Shown piece by piece: positions 32,678-44,027 of a stretch of DNA of 64,000 bases. Both the position numbers and the translations under genes were made by a program. Numbering within the stretch: the stretch's first letter is position 1; every line of letters starts with the position of its first letter. This DNA is from Thermomucor indicae-seudaticae (Eukaryota > Mucoromycota > Mucoromycetes > Mucorales > Lichtheimiaceae), in contig JSYX01000139.1 of assembly GCA_000787465.1 (NCBI GenBank), positions 1-64,000 on the forward strand, given 5' to 3'. A model generated the notes under the pieces. That model ran no database searches, was not told the DNA's origin, and saw only the letters and a list, made by a program, of their open reading frames with translations.

Positions 32678-33922
32678 TTAGGAGATAACTGGCTTTGCGA
32701 TGTGATCGTCAGGAGACTGATTCAATCCAGAAATATGAATAATTTGACCGCGATCGTCCACTTTGAGCCCGAGAGTTGATAACAAGTTGATATCCGAAGC
32801 CTTGATCATACTATTACGGCTTTTTTCGCAGCTTGCAGCAGCAAAGGGCTTCAGATTTCTATAATATACTTCTTTCTTGGAAGAAGAAGGGGGCAGGTTA
32901 CTCATAGTCTCGGTGATGGTGGCGGCGGCAGCAGTAGATTGTGGAATAGCAGTACTAGTAGTAGCAGCAGCTTCTGCAGGTGCTGCGGGCTGAGGTGCTG
33001 CTGGAGGAGGAGGTGGAGGTGGTGGTGGTGCTGCTCCACGAGGCGGGATAATCACAAAGGATGTGCCTGCAAACGATGCAAAAACAAGTACCCAGTGGAT
33101 CTACAAGTACACGAGTCAGACAATGTGCATCAAATGACTCGGACCGAAAACACTTGCGTAAACGATGTACATGGCGGCAAGACAGAGAAGGGACCACTTG
33201 ACTTGGTCTGCATACACTCGATCGCAGTTATAATAGTCAGGTCCCGAGCTAACAGTTAATGTACTGTTTGGTTGCTGCTGCTGTAGGCTGCTCAGTACGT
33301 TGGCTCGTGCTGTATCTATGCACCAGAATTGAAACGTGCCGGGATCCACTACAAACAGTATAAAGTTGACCAACATGTCGATCAGGACTGCTATTGCCGT
33401 TACTGCAATCACATAGACCAAGGATCGTACACGCCCAAACGTTGGCTAGAAACAACGATATAAAATGAGCCGAAAAAGCACATATCTAATAATCTAGACC
33501 TAGCCAGCCAGACATACGCGCGTCAATACTGTAATAAAACCTGCAAGGCTCACACATCCAAAAATCAAGTTCACCACGCCAAAGATGACGAGTGGCACTT
33601 GACTCAGGTACGAGTAGAATGCTAAAATAGTTAACAACGCAGTTATTATTGAAGGTTTCTGCCCTTTCTGCTCGATCCCGCTCCCCCAAACAACGTACGG
33701 CTTTTGTTCATAAAAGCCAAGATAGCAAAATAGAAACTGAGACCCTGTTGGTTGGTAGACATGAGCGGTCTTCCCTCCTGCTTGTTCTCTAACCGCTCTT
33801 ATACATACCGCCCAGATAAAACACGCCACGACGCTACCGAAATGATGTCCAAAACATCCACAACATTTCAAGGGGTTTAATCGAGTCCAATAATATCGAC
33901 TGGCAAAGTCGTTAAACTGCAT
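32678..33922 (-). CDS. Four-transmembrane protein with Pro-rich tail, unknown function
   Basis: Starts at 33922 with MQFNDFASRYYWTRL and a Cys cluster (LKCCGCFGHHFG). Hydrophobic segments follow in separate exons: VVACFIWA, LSFYFAILAFM, VPLVIFGVVNLIFGCVSLAGFITVL and LVYVIAVTAIAVLIDMLVNFILFV, then a polar loop (FWCIDTAR, YNCDRVYADQVKWSL) and a last segment (LLCLAAMYIVYASVF). The cytosolic tail has poly-Pro (about 9 Pro), Ala-rich sequence and YYRNLKP. Topology suggests a tetraspanning plasma-membrane or vacuolar protein. I cannot name a family. The exon chain has at least five introns. Confidence 0.65.
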
Positions 33923-34049
33923 GGTGTTCTCTTTTTTAATACGAAGAAAGGAAGAAGGAAATGGTTGATGAAGAATGACAATGTCTTTTCTTAAGAAGCT
34001 AGTTGATGGTTGCAACGAGTGTAAACAATGCAATTTCCAAATCTGGTAT

Positions 34050-34702
34050 TCATGATGCTTGAAAAGTGTTTTGAACGTGTTGCCGTATGGCAGCCAGTGG
34101 GTTTTCCTTGAATGCCGGTAGTTGCATGACCTTTTGAAACCGTGCGATTTCCTGTAATCTATCCACTTATCAATTCGCCAGTTTCTCCAGCCAATAGGTG
34201 CGTAACAATCTTACTCTGCTTTCTTCTTGGCTTTCTTTGATTGAATTTTGTCGGTTGGAATGACTGGTGGTTTGTAGTCCTTCTGTTCTCCTTGTTCTTG
34301 TTTGTCTTGTACTTTAATCGTGCTCAGGATATCACCCATGTCAGACAGATCGGCTTTAAGCTGTCCTTTCTTCTTCTTTTGTTTCTTTTGAACAGCGTAT
34401 GCGCGATCCAACTCTGTAATCATTCCCCTCGTTAAGGCATCGAACCTTTCCAACCGTAACAAGCGTGCTTACTTTCTAACCAGGCCTCATGCCGTAATTT
34501 ACGCTTTTGATCTTTTGTCAGATCGCCAGTTACAGTCTGCGAATGTGACCAGGAATGTGGTTAGCGTTGAGAGATACATGGCTTTGAGATTTTTGCTCAC
34601 TTTGTTGACTGACTGAACTGGCTTTGGCTCATTTGCTGGTGCTGATTTTCGTTGGATTGCTGCCGTGGCTGTGCGAGTTTTTGATCGTTGAACTTTGGGC
34701 AT
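34050..34702 (-). CDS. SLX9: Ribosome biogenesis protein SLX9 (FAM207A-like)
   Basis: The start MPKVQRSKTRT at 34702 matches the short basic N-terminus of SLX9/FAM207A. Middle exons give KRKLRHEAWLE, LLRLERFDALTRGMI, and KKGQLKADLSDMGDILSTI. The Lys-rich end of that exon (KSKKAKKKAE) is followed by a donor at about 34210. An acceptor just before TTACAG restores ELQEIARFQKVMQLPAFKENPLAAIRQH, the conserved C-terminal block, stopping at 34050. Known role: pre-40S assembly and export. It is divergent from RIB1 with a 710-bp gap. Confidence 0.72.
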
Positions 34703-35412
34703 TGGTAAAAGGCACAAGCTTCTTTTTTCCCTTTCGGCGAATCACAGAAAACTGTCGGAGAGATCCCACCGAGCAGAATCAGTCCATACGGGGCGTGTTG
34801 TCTCATAACAGACATTAATGTTTGGCAGCAGGATCTCGTTACGGTATGTACCCTCTTGTGGAGGGTAGAGAGATGAGTATTCAAGTGATATACAACTGCA
34901 TCTGCAGGAATGTCTTTCCTACCATATAAGCATCTATACTATGCGCCAATCAGAATGGGCGACAAATAGAGTTATGAGGTTGGGCCAAAGAATCGTATCT
35001 CACCTTGAGCGTGGCAACGACAAACACCTGTTGAATTCATATCTGCATGTCCGATGTATTGTATACGGGGGACGTCAAAGGCACGACATTTGAGTGCAAG
35101 GAGCCACGGGTTTGTAATTAAAGCTTATCTTAACTGACATTATTCAGAGAGAACGTGAACATTTGCATATGTGATATACCATTTGATTTGGTTATGTAGT
35201 TACTGACAGCGCCCTTAACTTTTGGTAACGGCAAGTCTTTATTCCGCAGGCTCGGTTGCTTTGTCATGCTCCAAAATTGCTTTGATAATCGTTAGCGGTT
35301 GCGGCACGCGAAATTTGAGTTTGGGAAATCTGCTGCCAAATTTTCCACTGCACTCTATTACTAAGATCTATCTAACTGTTGTCTTCCTTCGGAAACAAAA
35401 TTCTATCCTACC
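34703..35412. other. Divergent intergenic region between SLX9 and RIB1
   Basis: No gene supported. Short frames at 34597-34884 and 35222-35443 have no protein signature. It presumably carries both promoters. Confidence 0.4.
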
Positions 35413-36527
35413 ATGTCGACCGTTTTTACACTCTTTGGCATGAATGTCATTCATGAGAATGCCAAATCGTTACCGTCTCGGTCGCAACCAAGGACATACA
35501 AGGAATACATTGATTTCCTGAAACAGCAGCTCCATTCACCAAGCGCCATTACCCCGGCACTTCCTCCGCCTGCTCGCAAAGACGAGGTCCGGATTCAATG
35601 CCAAGTGCGAGCTCGTATCCCGACCAACGAAGGAGGCGAAATGTATCTGTACTTGTACAAGAACAACCAAGACACCAAAGAACACCTGGCGATTGTGTAT
35701 GGAGACGATTTGCGATCGCGATCCCTGGATGAAGCATGGGAGAACGAGACGATAATGAATCGCATTGTAAGGGGAGCGTATTACGGTCGACTAGAAGAAG
35801 TGGTCACGGAAGAGAGCCGCAACTTGAATTTGACAGAGGATCAGATCGCGTATCTGGAGAAACAACAGGAACAAGCAAAAAAAGCCTGGCGACAGTCGAG
35901 CGACCCACCCCTTGTGCGTATTCACTCGGAATGTTTCACGGGAGAAACGGTCCACTCGGCACGGTGTGATTGTGGCGAGCAGCTGGATGAAGCCATGCGG
36001 TTGATGCAGGAAGCTGGACGAGGTGTCATTGTCTATCTGCGGCAAGAAGGTCGTGGCATTGGACTCTTGGAAAAATTAAAGCAAGTAGTTTCGATCGAGA
36101 ACCGTTGTTAGAGGGAGCAGACAGCTGATCATTTATTGTATGGTTTAGAGCATACAATTTGCAAGATTTGGGCCATGATACGGTGGCTGCCAATGTCCTC
36201 CTGAATCACCCGCCCGATGCACGCACTTATGGCGTTGCAAATGCCATCTTAAAAGACCTTCAGTTATCCAATATTGTGCTCTTGACGAATAATCCGGACA
36301 AGATTGAACAACTCGAGGCTTATGGCTCCATCAAGGTCGTTGAACGCCGACCCATGGTACCTCGATCCTGGTCCTCTACACCCAACCATCTCTTCCAGAC
36401 CCCTTCCTCATCTCCTGCACCTGGATCTCCTCAGATTGGAAAAGAACTCGACAAATATTTAGCTGTCAAGGTCAAGAAAATGAGACATTTGCTAGAACTT
36501 CCACAATCCCTAGACAAATCACTGTAG
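35413..36527 (+). CDS. RIB1: GTP cyclohydrolase II (riboflavin synthesis)
   Basis: Two exons, 35413-36080 and 36149-36527, 348 residues. Signature motifs: [23 protein letters not shown] with the three zinc-binding cysteines, then [17 protein letters not shown], and after the intron [32 protein letters not shown]. The intron has a GC donor (GCAAGT) and TTTAG acceptor; only this splice restores KAYNL. Reaction: GTP to 2,5-diamino-6-ribosylamino-4-pyrimidinone 5'-phosphate, formate and pyrophosphate, the first step to riboflavin. The 130-residue N-terminal extension is typical of fungal RIB1. It is convergent with the MoaD-like gene, 47 bp apart. Confidence 0.92.
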
Positions 36528-36574
36528 ATTCGTTTGATTAACTGTATGATATCCCCTTCCTGCTCCTTCTATTT

Positions 36575-36883
36575 TCATCCTCCACTGACAGGTGGAATGA
36601 TCGCAATTTCATCGTTTGCTTTCAACAGAGTACTGCTTTCTTGCTTCTTATCTACATACGCCATATTGACTGCATACATGGACTGGTCCAGTATTCTCTG
36701 TAGCGCCTCTCCGTATTTGGTTTCAAGATGTCGCGTTAATCCTTGCAATGTCCAGGGTTGCTCGTCTGGTACAGCAATGTCTTCACTCGCTATCTGCGTC
36801 ACATCGCGTGCGGCTGCAAAATAAAGCACTCGAACCTATATAAAATTGGAGCAAGGTTATACATGAACCATTTCGTTTTTCAT
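36575..36883 (-). CDS. Molybdopterin synthase small subunit (MoaD/MOCS2A)
   Basis: The main exon 36835-36575 encodes VRVLYFAAARDVT...SMYAVNMAYVDKK...DEIAIIPPVSGG, a ubiquitin-fold protein ending in the diagnostic Gly-Gly that carries the thiocarboxylate. Its length (about 85-90) fits the family. There is no ATG in this exon before LYFAAA. A plausible first exon is ATGAAAAACGAAATG from 36883, with a short intron ending TATAG at 36836. Known role: sulphur donor in conversion of precursor Z to molybdopterin, with the large subunit MoaE/MOCS2B. The first-exon assignment is uncertain. Confidence 0.82.
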
Positions 36884-38035
36884 TGCGATGAAGCGGACGT
36901 TGTTTGACCTTCATGTTTGGAAATTTCGAAAAAGGAAAAGGGTATCACAAAAAAGTCAACACCAGGTAGAAGGAGAGATAATGCGCATCAGCAAATTCAA
37001 TATTGCTAGACCTGATGTCCTTTCCAGTCACGTATCCTTAACACAAATACATGGCGAAAATGGTCCGCTTTGTTGTTTTTCAAGAGCAACGGGGTGCGAT
37101 GACAGAGGGCGTGCAGACAAAGGCCAGGTATTACGTAACACCGGGACCTGGCAACGGGATCCAGGACACGACAGAATAGTCTGGCTTACTGTCACCGATT
37201 CCAGGACAAAACGCCTTGCGGCTGAGCCCAGACAGTCCGAGCTAACCCGAGCAACGGTTGAACCAGTTTGTATGTAAGCAAACGGGCAACCGCGACAGGT
37301 CATAGACTTCTGCCCAAGAGGATGGCGCTTTGATCTGGAGCAGGCGTCTGTGCCCCAGACGTGAGCGAAGGTTGGAGTGGACACCATTCCTGTTGGATCT
37401 TCTGCGCCAATTCTTCCCAATGGAGGAGTTTATTATTGTGCTCAATTGCGCGCTGATATAGCAGAAAGTACATAACGCAAAAAGCGACCCATTTCCTTTA
37501 ATAGCTGCCATTGATAGTGACGCAGTTGCAAGGTTCAGCTCGCTAAAGGGGGGACGGTTGGATATCAACGTTGCGGATCTACTCATACAAGAAAAGCTTT
37601 CTTCCCTCGTGATTGGTCAAAAGACGCCGTCATTGGCTTCAATGCCAATCACGCATGTGCCTCCGCATAGAGGGATCGCAGAGGGTATGGATCACACATA
37701 ATGCCCGAGAACTTGCTAAACTTCCGGAGGCAAGGGTTTCCGATCCTCCCCACAATTTCCCGCCAGTAGTGATTACAAATCAAACACAATATCATCTCGC
37801 TGTTAAACTAATGACGTATCATTGCAAGGGAGTTCGAAGAAGTGCGAACTAAGAATCGTGTATGATTTAGTCTTCTTTTACCGATTGTGTTTCTAGATAA
37901 AAGAAGATATAACCAGCAACATTCGACTGTTCCTATCTTTATTCTGGGAGACGGTCTGTCTGATCCCAGCCAATCTCAGCCTTTAATAAAGTTTCCCGAG
38001 AAAACGATCCCGTATCGTCTCTTCTTTTCTACAAA
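36884..38035. other. Region with decayed coding-like sequence
   Basis: Frames on both strands between 36888 and 37850 look coding-like but are interrupted. Examples on the plus strand are a stretch reading IPVGSSAPILPNGG (about 37390) and one reading GGRLDINVADLLIQEKLSSLVIGQ (about 37545). Stops separate them and I recognise no family. I read it as a degenerate gene or transposon relic. Confidence 0.3.
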
Positions 38036-39231
38036 ATGCCTGAAACTAAAGTAAACGTGGGTGTTGTTGGCTTTGGTATGGTTGTGGGAATATCATAATG
38101 TATAAGATCCCCATATTCATAGGCCAAGTGTAGGCTTCGCGTCTCGCACGTTCCATTGTCCTCTTATTGTCTCGTCACCCTACCTTCAACTGACGGCTGT
38201 GGTCGAACGACACAACGACAATAGCAAAAAGGTGTACCCATGGGTGACCGTGGTCAAGAGTACCGATGAACTCTTCAACATGAGCAACATTGACCTTGTC
38301 GTCATTACCACACCCAACGATTCTCATTATTCTCTGGCCAAGACGGCCATGGAAAAGGGCAAACACGGTAAGTATAGAAAGAAAGCGAGGTGAACATAAC
38401 ACGCGCACCCTCCCTGACATGTTTGTTTGCTTAGTGGTGGTTGAAAAGCCCTTCACAGTAACGTCAGCCGAAGCCCAAGACCTAGCCCGAATCGCTCAAG
38501 AAACCAACCGGATCTGCAGCGTATACCAGAACCGCCGCTGGGATGGCGACTTTCTGACGGTCAAGCAATTGGTGGAGCAAGGCCATCTGGGCCGTCTGGT
38601 CGAATTCGAGTCTCACTTTGACAGGTTCCGGAACTTTGTCAAGCCAGGTGCTTGGCGTGAACGCGACGACCAGCCCGGTGCCGGTATGCTTTATGACTTG
38701 GGCGCCCACTTGATTGATCAGGCCCTGACCCTCTTCGGCTTGCCCAAAAGCCTCTATGCCACCATCGGTAACCAGCGTCGTTTGAAGGAATCCAGCGTCG
38801 TCGACGACTTTACCATCATCTTGAAATACGAGAATGACTTCAACGTCATCCTGCGTTCAAGCATGCTGGCTCGCCAAACCCCCGTCCTGCGCTACTCCCT
38901 TCGAGGCATGAACGGTTCCTTTGTTAAGCATTATCTCGACGTCCAGGAGGATCAGCTCAAGTCCGGTTTGTTGCCCACGAGCCCAGGCTACGGTGTCGAG
39001 TCCGCTGACCGATGGGGTACGATCAACTCGGATCTTCAAGGCTTGCATGTCGTCGGTCAGGTCGAAACTATCCAGGGCAATTATCTCGCTTACTACAATA
39101 ACGTCGGTGAAGCCGTCCTCAAAAACGACCCAAGTCTTCTTGCTGTCAAGCCTGAACACGGCGTCAACTGTATTCGTCTTATTGAACTGGCTCAAAAGAG
39201 CAGCGATGAAGGTCGTGTTATTAACCTGTAA
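38036..39231 (+). CDS. Gfo/Idh/MocA-family NAD(P)-dependent oxidoreductase
   Basis: Three exons: 38036-38075, 38134-38367 and 38435-39231. The Rossmann start VGVVGFGFASRTFH is completed across intron 1 (38076-38133). DLVVITTPNDSHYSLA follows, and after intron 2 (38368-38434) the family hallmark EKPFTVTSAEA. The C-terminal domain has NRRWDGDFLTVKQL, GRLVEFESHFDRF and YDLGAHLIDQALTLFG. About 356 residues, the usual length for YhhX-type members. Substrate cannot be told; sugars or inositol-like compounds are typical. It is convergent with the membrane-protein gene at 39377, 145 bp apart. Confidence 0.88.
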
Positions 39232-39376
39232 ATTTTTTGTATAATAATATAAAGAAAAACTTGTTTACCAAAGATGAGCTATTATTATTATGTGTATGCG
39301 TGTGTATATGGCGAGGGAAGGAGATTATATCATACAGAAAAAAGCAACAACTTATTCACACTACCTTTGGTCTCCA

Positions 39377-40962
39377 TCAAAATTGTTGGCGTTGTTGTAG
39401 GTAAGCACTGATGCGTTTGTCGGTAATGACCTTATGGTTAAGTGGATGAACATCGTGTACAGCTGCAGGTGGCATATTGAGTCGAGGTACATGTCGAATG
39501 TCGTGGAACGGTGAACTGGACCGACGCCGTTGTCGTCGTTGCAGCGGATCCAGCGGAGTGCTTGATCGACGCCTTTGCTGCTGGCCAACGCTGTCATAGC
39601 TTCCGCCTGACGATCGCTCCACCGGCGTAATGCAAAAAGAGTCAGCGTCTGGATGGGGTTTCATGCTGGTCGGGGTCGTTGTGGTCCGGCTATCATGAAA
39701 TTCATCCATCATCGAAGATGTCCGTGAGTTACGCGCCATGATATTGTTGGCCCCAAATGTGTTTGCGGACCCCTGACTGGTACGACGCGTTCGTTCGTGA
39801 GGTGATGATGGTGCAAAGGGTAAGGAGGGAGGTGCAAGTTCTTCCCCGTCGTTATACATGTAGCTGTTGTCCTGTGTTGTCCGGCGGTATCGTCTACTAT
39901 TCTCTGGTTGGACAGAATAACGACGTCGAGTTGGTGGCGATAATCGAGTTTGCTGTAAAGGAGAAGAATGGCGGCTATGCTGGGGTGGAGGCGGAGGAAG
40001 TGAGCCTTTCATGCCATAATCGTGCCAGGATTCTTGCTGCTGCTGTTCATCAATCATGGCTGCTGCTGCATCTCTCCAAGCTTCCAAAGCATCTTCGGAT
40101 GATGATCCGTAACTGCTGTTTTGATGTGGCTGTGTCATGGCTACACTAGACATCTTCTTCTTTTGATGCAAGCCATCCTCGGATGTTTTTCCGAACGGCA
40201 GGTAATAGAGCAATATCAAAAATGCGAGAGCCATCAGGCAAAGACCGACCACTAAAAGGATAAACTCCAAACCGAAATCAAGGCTTGCACAACGTCCGTC
40301 CAGTTGCTCGCAGGCTGCTCGAATCCCGTTTGTGTACTCTTGCTGAGTGTAGCCGAATCCAATCGCAATCATGGCTGCACTGCCAAGCACAATGCCAGCA
40401 TGAAACCATTGCATCCACGATCGGGTAGTAGTATCAAAAGAGCAATCCACGATAATACCGAGAATAAAAGCGAGTCCGCAGAGAGCCGTCGCCAAAAGCA
40501 AGGGCACTACACGTACAAAAGAGTTTGTTCCCCGAATTTCAGGGATATCCACATTGTTGCCGACAGCTGCCAGTAAAACTGTGTACGCATCTGGAAACAA
40601 TCAAGTCAGTAACAAGACCGCACCTACAAATATAATCAATAAGACAAACCAAGGTCATAATTCAACCGGGCATTTGTGCAAGTGCAGTTGAGCGCATAAA
40701 TGAAACAGTGTCTCCACAGACCGAAAGATACAGAATCAGGCGAAACGATATTATCTTGTGAAAGATTACGTAGTAGAGAAACTTGTCGAAACGCCAGTTG
40801 GTCCCGCACTGAGCAGTCCGTGATCGAGTTATTCGTCTCTAACCAGCTACCGATGCCAACAGCTATCACGGCCAAAGCAAGCACTGTACTCCGCACTGTT
40901 GGCAAAAGCACTCGATGCACAAAGGGGGCATACGGCGATTGCTCCTGCTTGTGCGAAGCCAT
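39377..40962 (-). CDS. SUR7/PalI-like four-transmembrane protein with long tail
   Basis: Exon 1 (40962-40650) holds an N-terminal membrane segment (STVLALAVIAVGIGSWL) and an extracellular-type loop with FGLWRHCFIYALNCTC, reminiscent of the Gly-Leu-Trp and paired-Cys motif of SUR7/PalI and claudin-like proteins. The intron 40649-40591 joins DLG to DAYTVLL. Three further segments follow: VVPLLLATALCGLAFILGII, AGIVLGSAAMIAIGFG and FILLVVGLCLMALAFLILLYYL. The C-terminal about 270 residues are cytosolic, Ser/Arg/Gln-rich with poly-Pro and RRRSS clusters. The likely place is the plasma membrane, as an eisosome or pH-sensing type component. Family assignment is tentative. Confidence 0.65.
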
Positions 40963-42052
40963 GTATAATGATATTAGAAAGTTACAGAAGAAAGAGGAAG
41001 AAGAAGAAGAAGAGGCCCTGATTCTTGTGAATTGGGAACACAGATTTGGCACGGCTGCGGGTACTGTACCCCGCCAAAAATCACCTTTCTGGGCATGAAA
41101 GGGATCGCCCTTGTGTAGGACATGATAGTAAACAATGTTTGTGCGCTCGAGTATTACAACCAACCAACTGACAAGCAATAAAGAAAAGACTTCATGCACG
41201 AGTATCTCAGAAACAAGTTTATTCTTTATGACAGGAATGTGTCCTGCCCTTTTGTTTCGCCTGATCGGCTTCGTTTCCGGGTCTGGGCCGTGAGACCGGA
41301 GCACAATTTGTTGCTCAGGTTACTGATCCCGCGCTAAAGTCGTCGGAACCCACTTTCGAATGCGGAATGGGCCCCCCTCAGATCAGCTTTTTGTTGCTGT
41401 ATTCGAAAAAGCCCACTTGAAGTTGTCGTGCGTGCATCATCTAAACAAAAGAAAGCTATAAATAGGACCGCGCAAAAGCCATACGTATACTTTACAAAGC
41501 CAGCGCAACTGTCTTGGCATTTCAGTGAGTGAGCAATTCGGCTTACAACCGCCCGTTATTATGATCCTTATCAACTGAAGCCCCCCTTTGGATGACAAGA
41601 TCTCCTGTGTTCAGCAACAGGATACAAACTACGACATGCAGTGGTAAAGGAATTTTTGGTTGGTTCCCATCGTGATACTCTTCTTTGAAACATGTGTACG
41701 ACTGCGTAGGCCTCTATTTCGCCAGCTTATCACAGGATCGGCCTAAGAAAAGACTTATGAAGAGCACCACAATCAAAATGAGTGTTGGAAATGAGACGCT
41801 ATTTAATAAGGGGTTACTCTGTAAAATTTAAGAGTTTTGTTCACTAATGTCGCAATTCACCATTTCTTCATGTTCAACTTACCATTATTGTCTATAAAGC
41901 TTATGTGCGTGAAGCCAAAGTAGAAAGAGCCAGGTTTAATCAGAGAGACAAAATAGTACATGTATATATATATATATATATGCGAAAATAGCTATGTACA
42001 AAGTTGATGGGAGAACAATTCTGTGACAGAAAGGAGGGATAAGTTCTTTTTT
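40963..42052. other. Intergenic, no gene seen
   Basis: AT-rich with a (TA)n run at 41964-41981. No frame has a recognisable signature. It contains the promoter of the 39377-40962 gene on its left. Confidence 0.45.
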
Positions 42053-42678
42053 TTACATGGGCAACAGCTGCTTAAATTCTTCAAGGTCAATGAGGCCATC
42101 GCCATTTGTGTCAGCTTCTTCCATCATGGCGCGTATTTCCTTGGGTGTCAATCGTTCACCCAAACTGACCATGACCTCCTCGAGTTCCGATTGACTAATG
42201 AACCCGTCTCCGTTCTTGTCAAATGCTTGAAAGCATTCAATGAGTTCAAGGTCGTCGTAGAAACTAATGCGCTTGTTGCTACTCCGATAGTCTTCTTCTT
42301 CAGAAGCAGGAGGCAAATGACGTATCATGGCTGTCGCAAACTCTCGGAAATCAATCACGTTATCCTTATTCGAGTCGACAGATTCAACGATCGCGTCAAT
42401 CTTTTCCGGGTCTGTCGCGATATCGAGACTGACAATGATTTTTCGGAACTCTGGTACGCTGATGGCTCCCGCATGATTACGGTCGAACAGGCAAAAAGCT
42501 AATGAACCCATCCAACAATGTCAGCGAAGAATGGGCATTATTTTTTCGATTATCGTACGTCACCTTGTTGGAGTGATTCGTATTCTTCAGGGCTGATATC
42601 CGCAAACTCCCCCAGCTCGTTGAGAGCACTACTGCTACCGTTGCTGTTGTTTAGAGGGACAATGGGAGATATCATCAT
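42053..42678 (-). CDS. EF-hand calcium-binding protein (calmodulin-like) 1
   Basis: Exon 1 starts at 42678 (MMISPIVPLNNSNGSSS...SPEEYESLQQ) and splices at about 42565 to AFCLFDRNHAGAI at about 42499. There are four EF-hand loops: FDRNHAGAISVPEF (degenerate), VDSNKDNVIDFREF, FDKNGDGFISQSEL and ADTNGDGLIDLEEF; the last two are canonical. About 190 residues, longer than calmodulin by an N-terminal Ser/Asn leader. A TATATATGGG-like box lies about 55 bp upstream. Resembles calcineurin-B/calmodulin-like sensors; partners unknown. A related gene in the same orientation follows at 44028. Confidence 0.85.
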
Positions 42679-43569
42679 TGTGTTGAAGTAAAAAGAGCAT
42701 CCAAAAGAAAGCGAGAGTTGAGGAGAGATGCTCCTTATATATGGGTTTTACTTGCGAGCGGACAGAAAGTTCGACAGAAGAAGAATCTGTTTTTCTTTAA
42801 AGAACATTGTCCGTTTTCTTTTCCGACTAAGGTAAGTTCCGCTCGGTAAAGAAGTCGTCTTTATGCCATATGGGACAACCACGCTTTTCTATCACGCCAC
42901 AAAAACGGAAGAATGACATCCCATTTCGCTCACATATGGGTACCCTGGTAACAACACGTTCGAAAATTTATTGGCCTACCTACCTTGGCGCCACTCTTAA
43001 AAAAACGTGGTAGAAGGGATAGAATAAGTTTAGACAGTTAAAAGCTACATGGGCGCCCACGTTTTTCTGAGAACCCCTTAATGTAGTTTATTCTGGACGA
43101 TCATGAATAAAGATAGTATGCCGGCCTAGCCGATATCTTCACGCTTGGAACTCTTCAACTTTCAACCTCCAAATACGTAACCTCAGTCTGAATGTTCACC
43201 AGATTACGATATAGCGGTAAAGTGGATGAAAAGTCATACTTGGTGCTTGCACGTCTCCACCAACGACATGTTTCAGTTCCTCCAGGAAATGTACCGCGGC
43301 TTTTTCCTCTGGGTTTCAGGAGTTTATATCCACAATATCGGAACTGAATTCATGACAGAGCCGTGTGGGAATACATAGGAGCTTTGCTGAGGTTGGCTGT
43401 CATGTCGACGATCTCGCTTATGTGGAGCAATTGAGCTTGACTGTACAACCTTTGGATCAGCTTATCTGCGTGCCAGTTACTGACGTTCATTTGGTACAAC
43501 GACTCTTCATAATCGTCATTACTTTGGCAGGATGAAGGTCCATAGTCGCTTACTCAGGAGATTGCTCAG
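42679..43569. other. Intergenic, no gene seen
   Basis: Unremarkable sequence between the first EF-hand gene and the weak frame at 43570. It includes two similar GGCGCC-containing words (about 42987 and 43051). Confidence 0.4.
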
Positions 43570-43812
43570 TCAAGCTGCATCTGACCATTCCTGGCTGCTT
43601 AAAGTTGCATCCCACGGATCCACTTGCAAATATCCAATATTTTTGGAGTAATGTCTCTTAGCGAAGATGTCGGCAGTGAAATTCTCATTGGTTAATCTGA
43701 CATTGAGCGATACATCTGGATTACGAGTCGTGGTCAAATGAAGCACATCTTGAAGAGGTATTGGCCGGATCAGATCAGTAACAGTGGCAATTGAGATCAC
43801 TTTTGGAACCAC
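43570..43812 (-). pseudogene. Possible coding fragment, unrecognised
   Basis: An 80-codon frame without a convincing ATG (its first codon is GTG). It reads like structured protein (PIPLQDVLHLTTTRNPDVSL, KNIGYLQVDPWD) but has stops on both sides and no clear splice partners. Perhaps a remnant of a duplicated gene. Confidence is low. Confidence 0.25.
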
Positions 43813-44027
43813 TGCAGTGTCAGAATTGTTAGCGTTTACCGTTAACCTTTACGTCAAACCCATCCTGACGTCATTGATGCTGTTCTGAAACATGCAGTAA
43901 CAGGATCCGCCCACGGTGAGAAATTGTGCATTTTCGGAGCCATTCTTTCTTGTGTCACAGTCATATTTAATGCATATCCCCGGGATACTGTAGGGTATCC
44001 ACGTTACAAATGGGCTTTTTATTACAA

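Noticed and set aside
32939..33259. Plus-strand Cys/Trp/Arg-rich frame
   Set aside because: It is the antisense of the poly-Pro/Ala tail of the membrane protein at 32678-33922; composition is explained by that.
37028..37420. 130-codon minus-strand frame as a gene
   Set aside because: No signature, no start context, and the opposite strand is equally open; treated as part of a decayed region.
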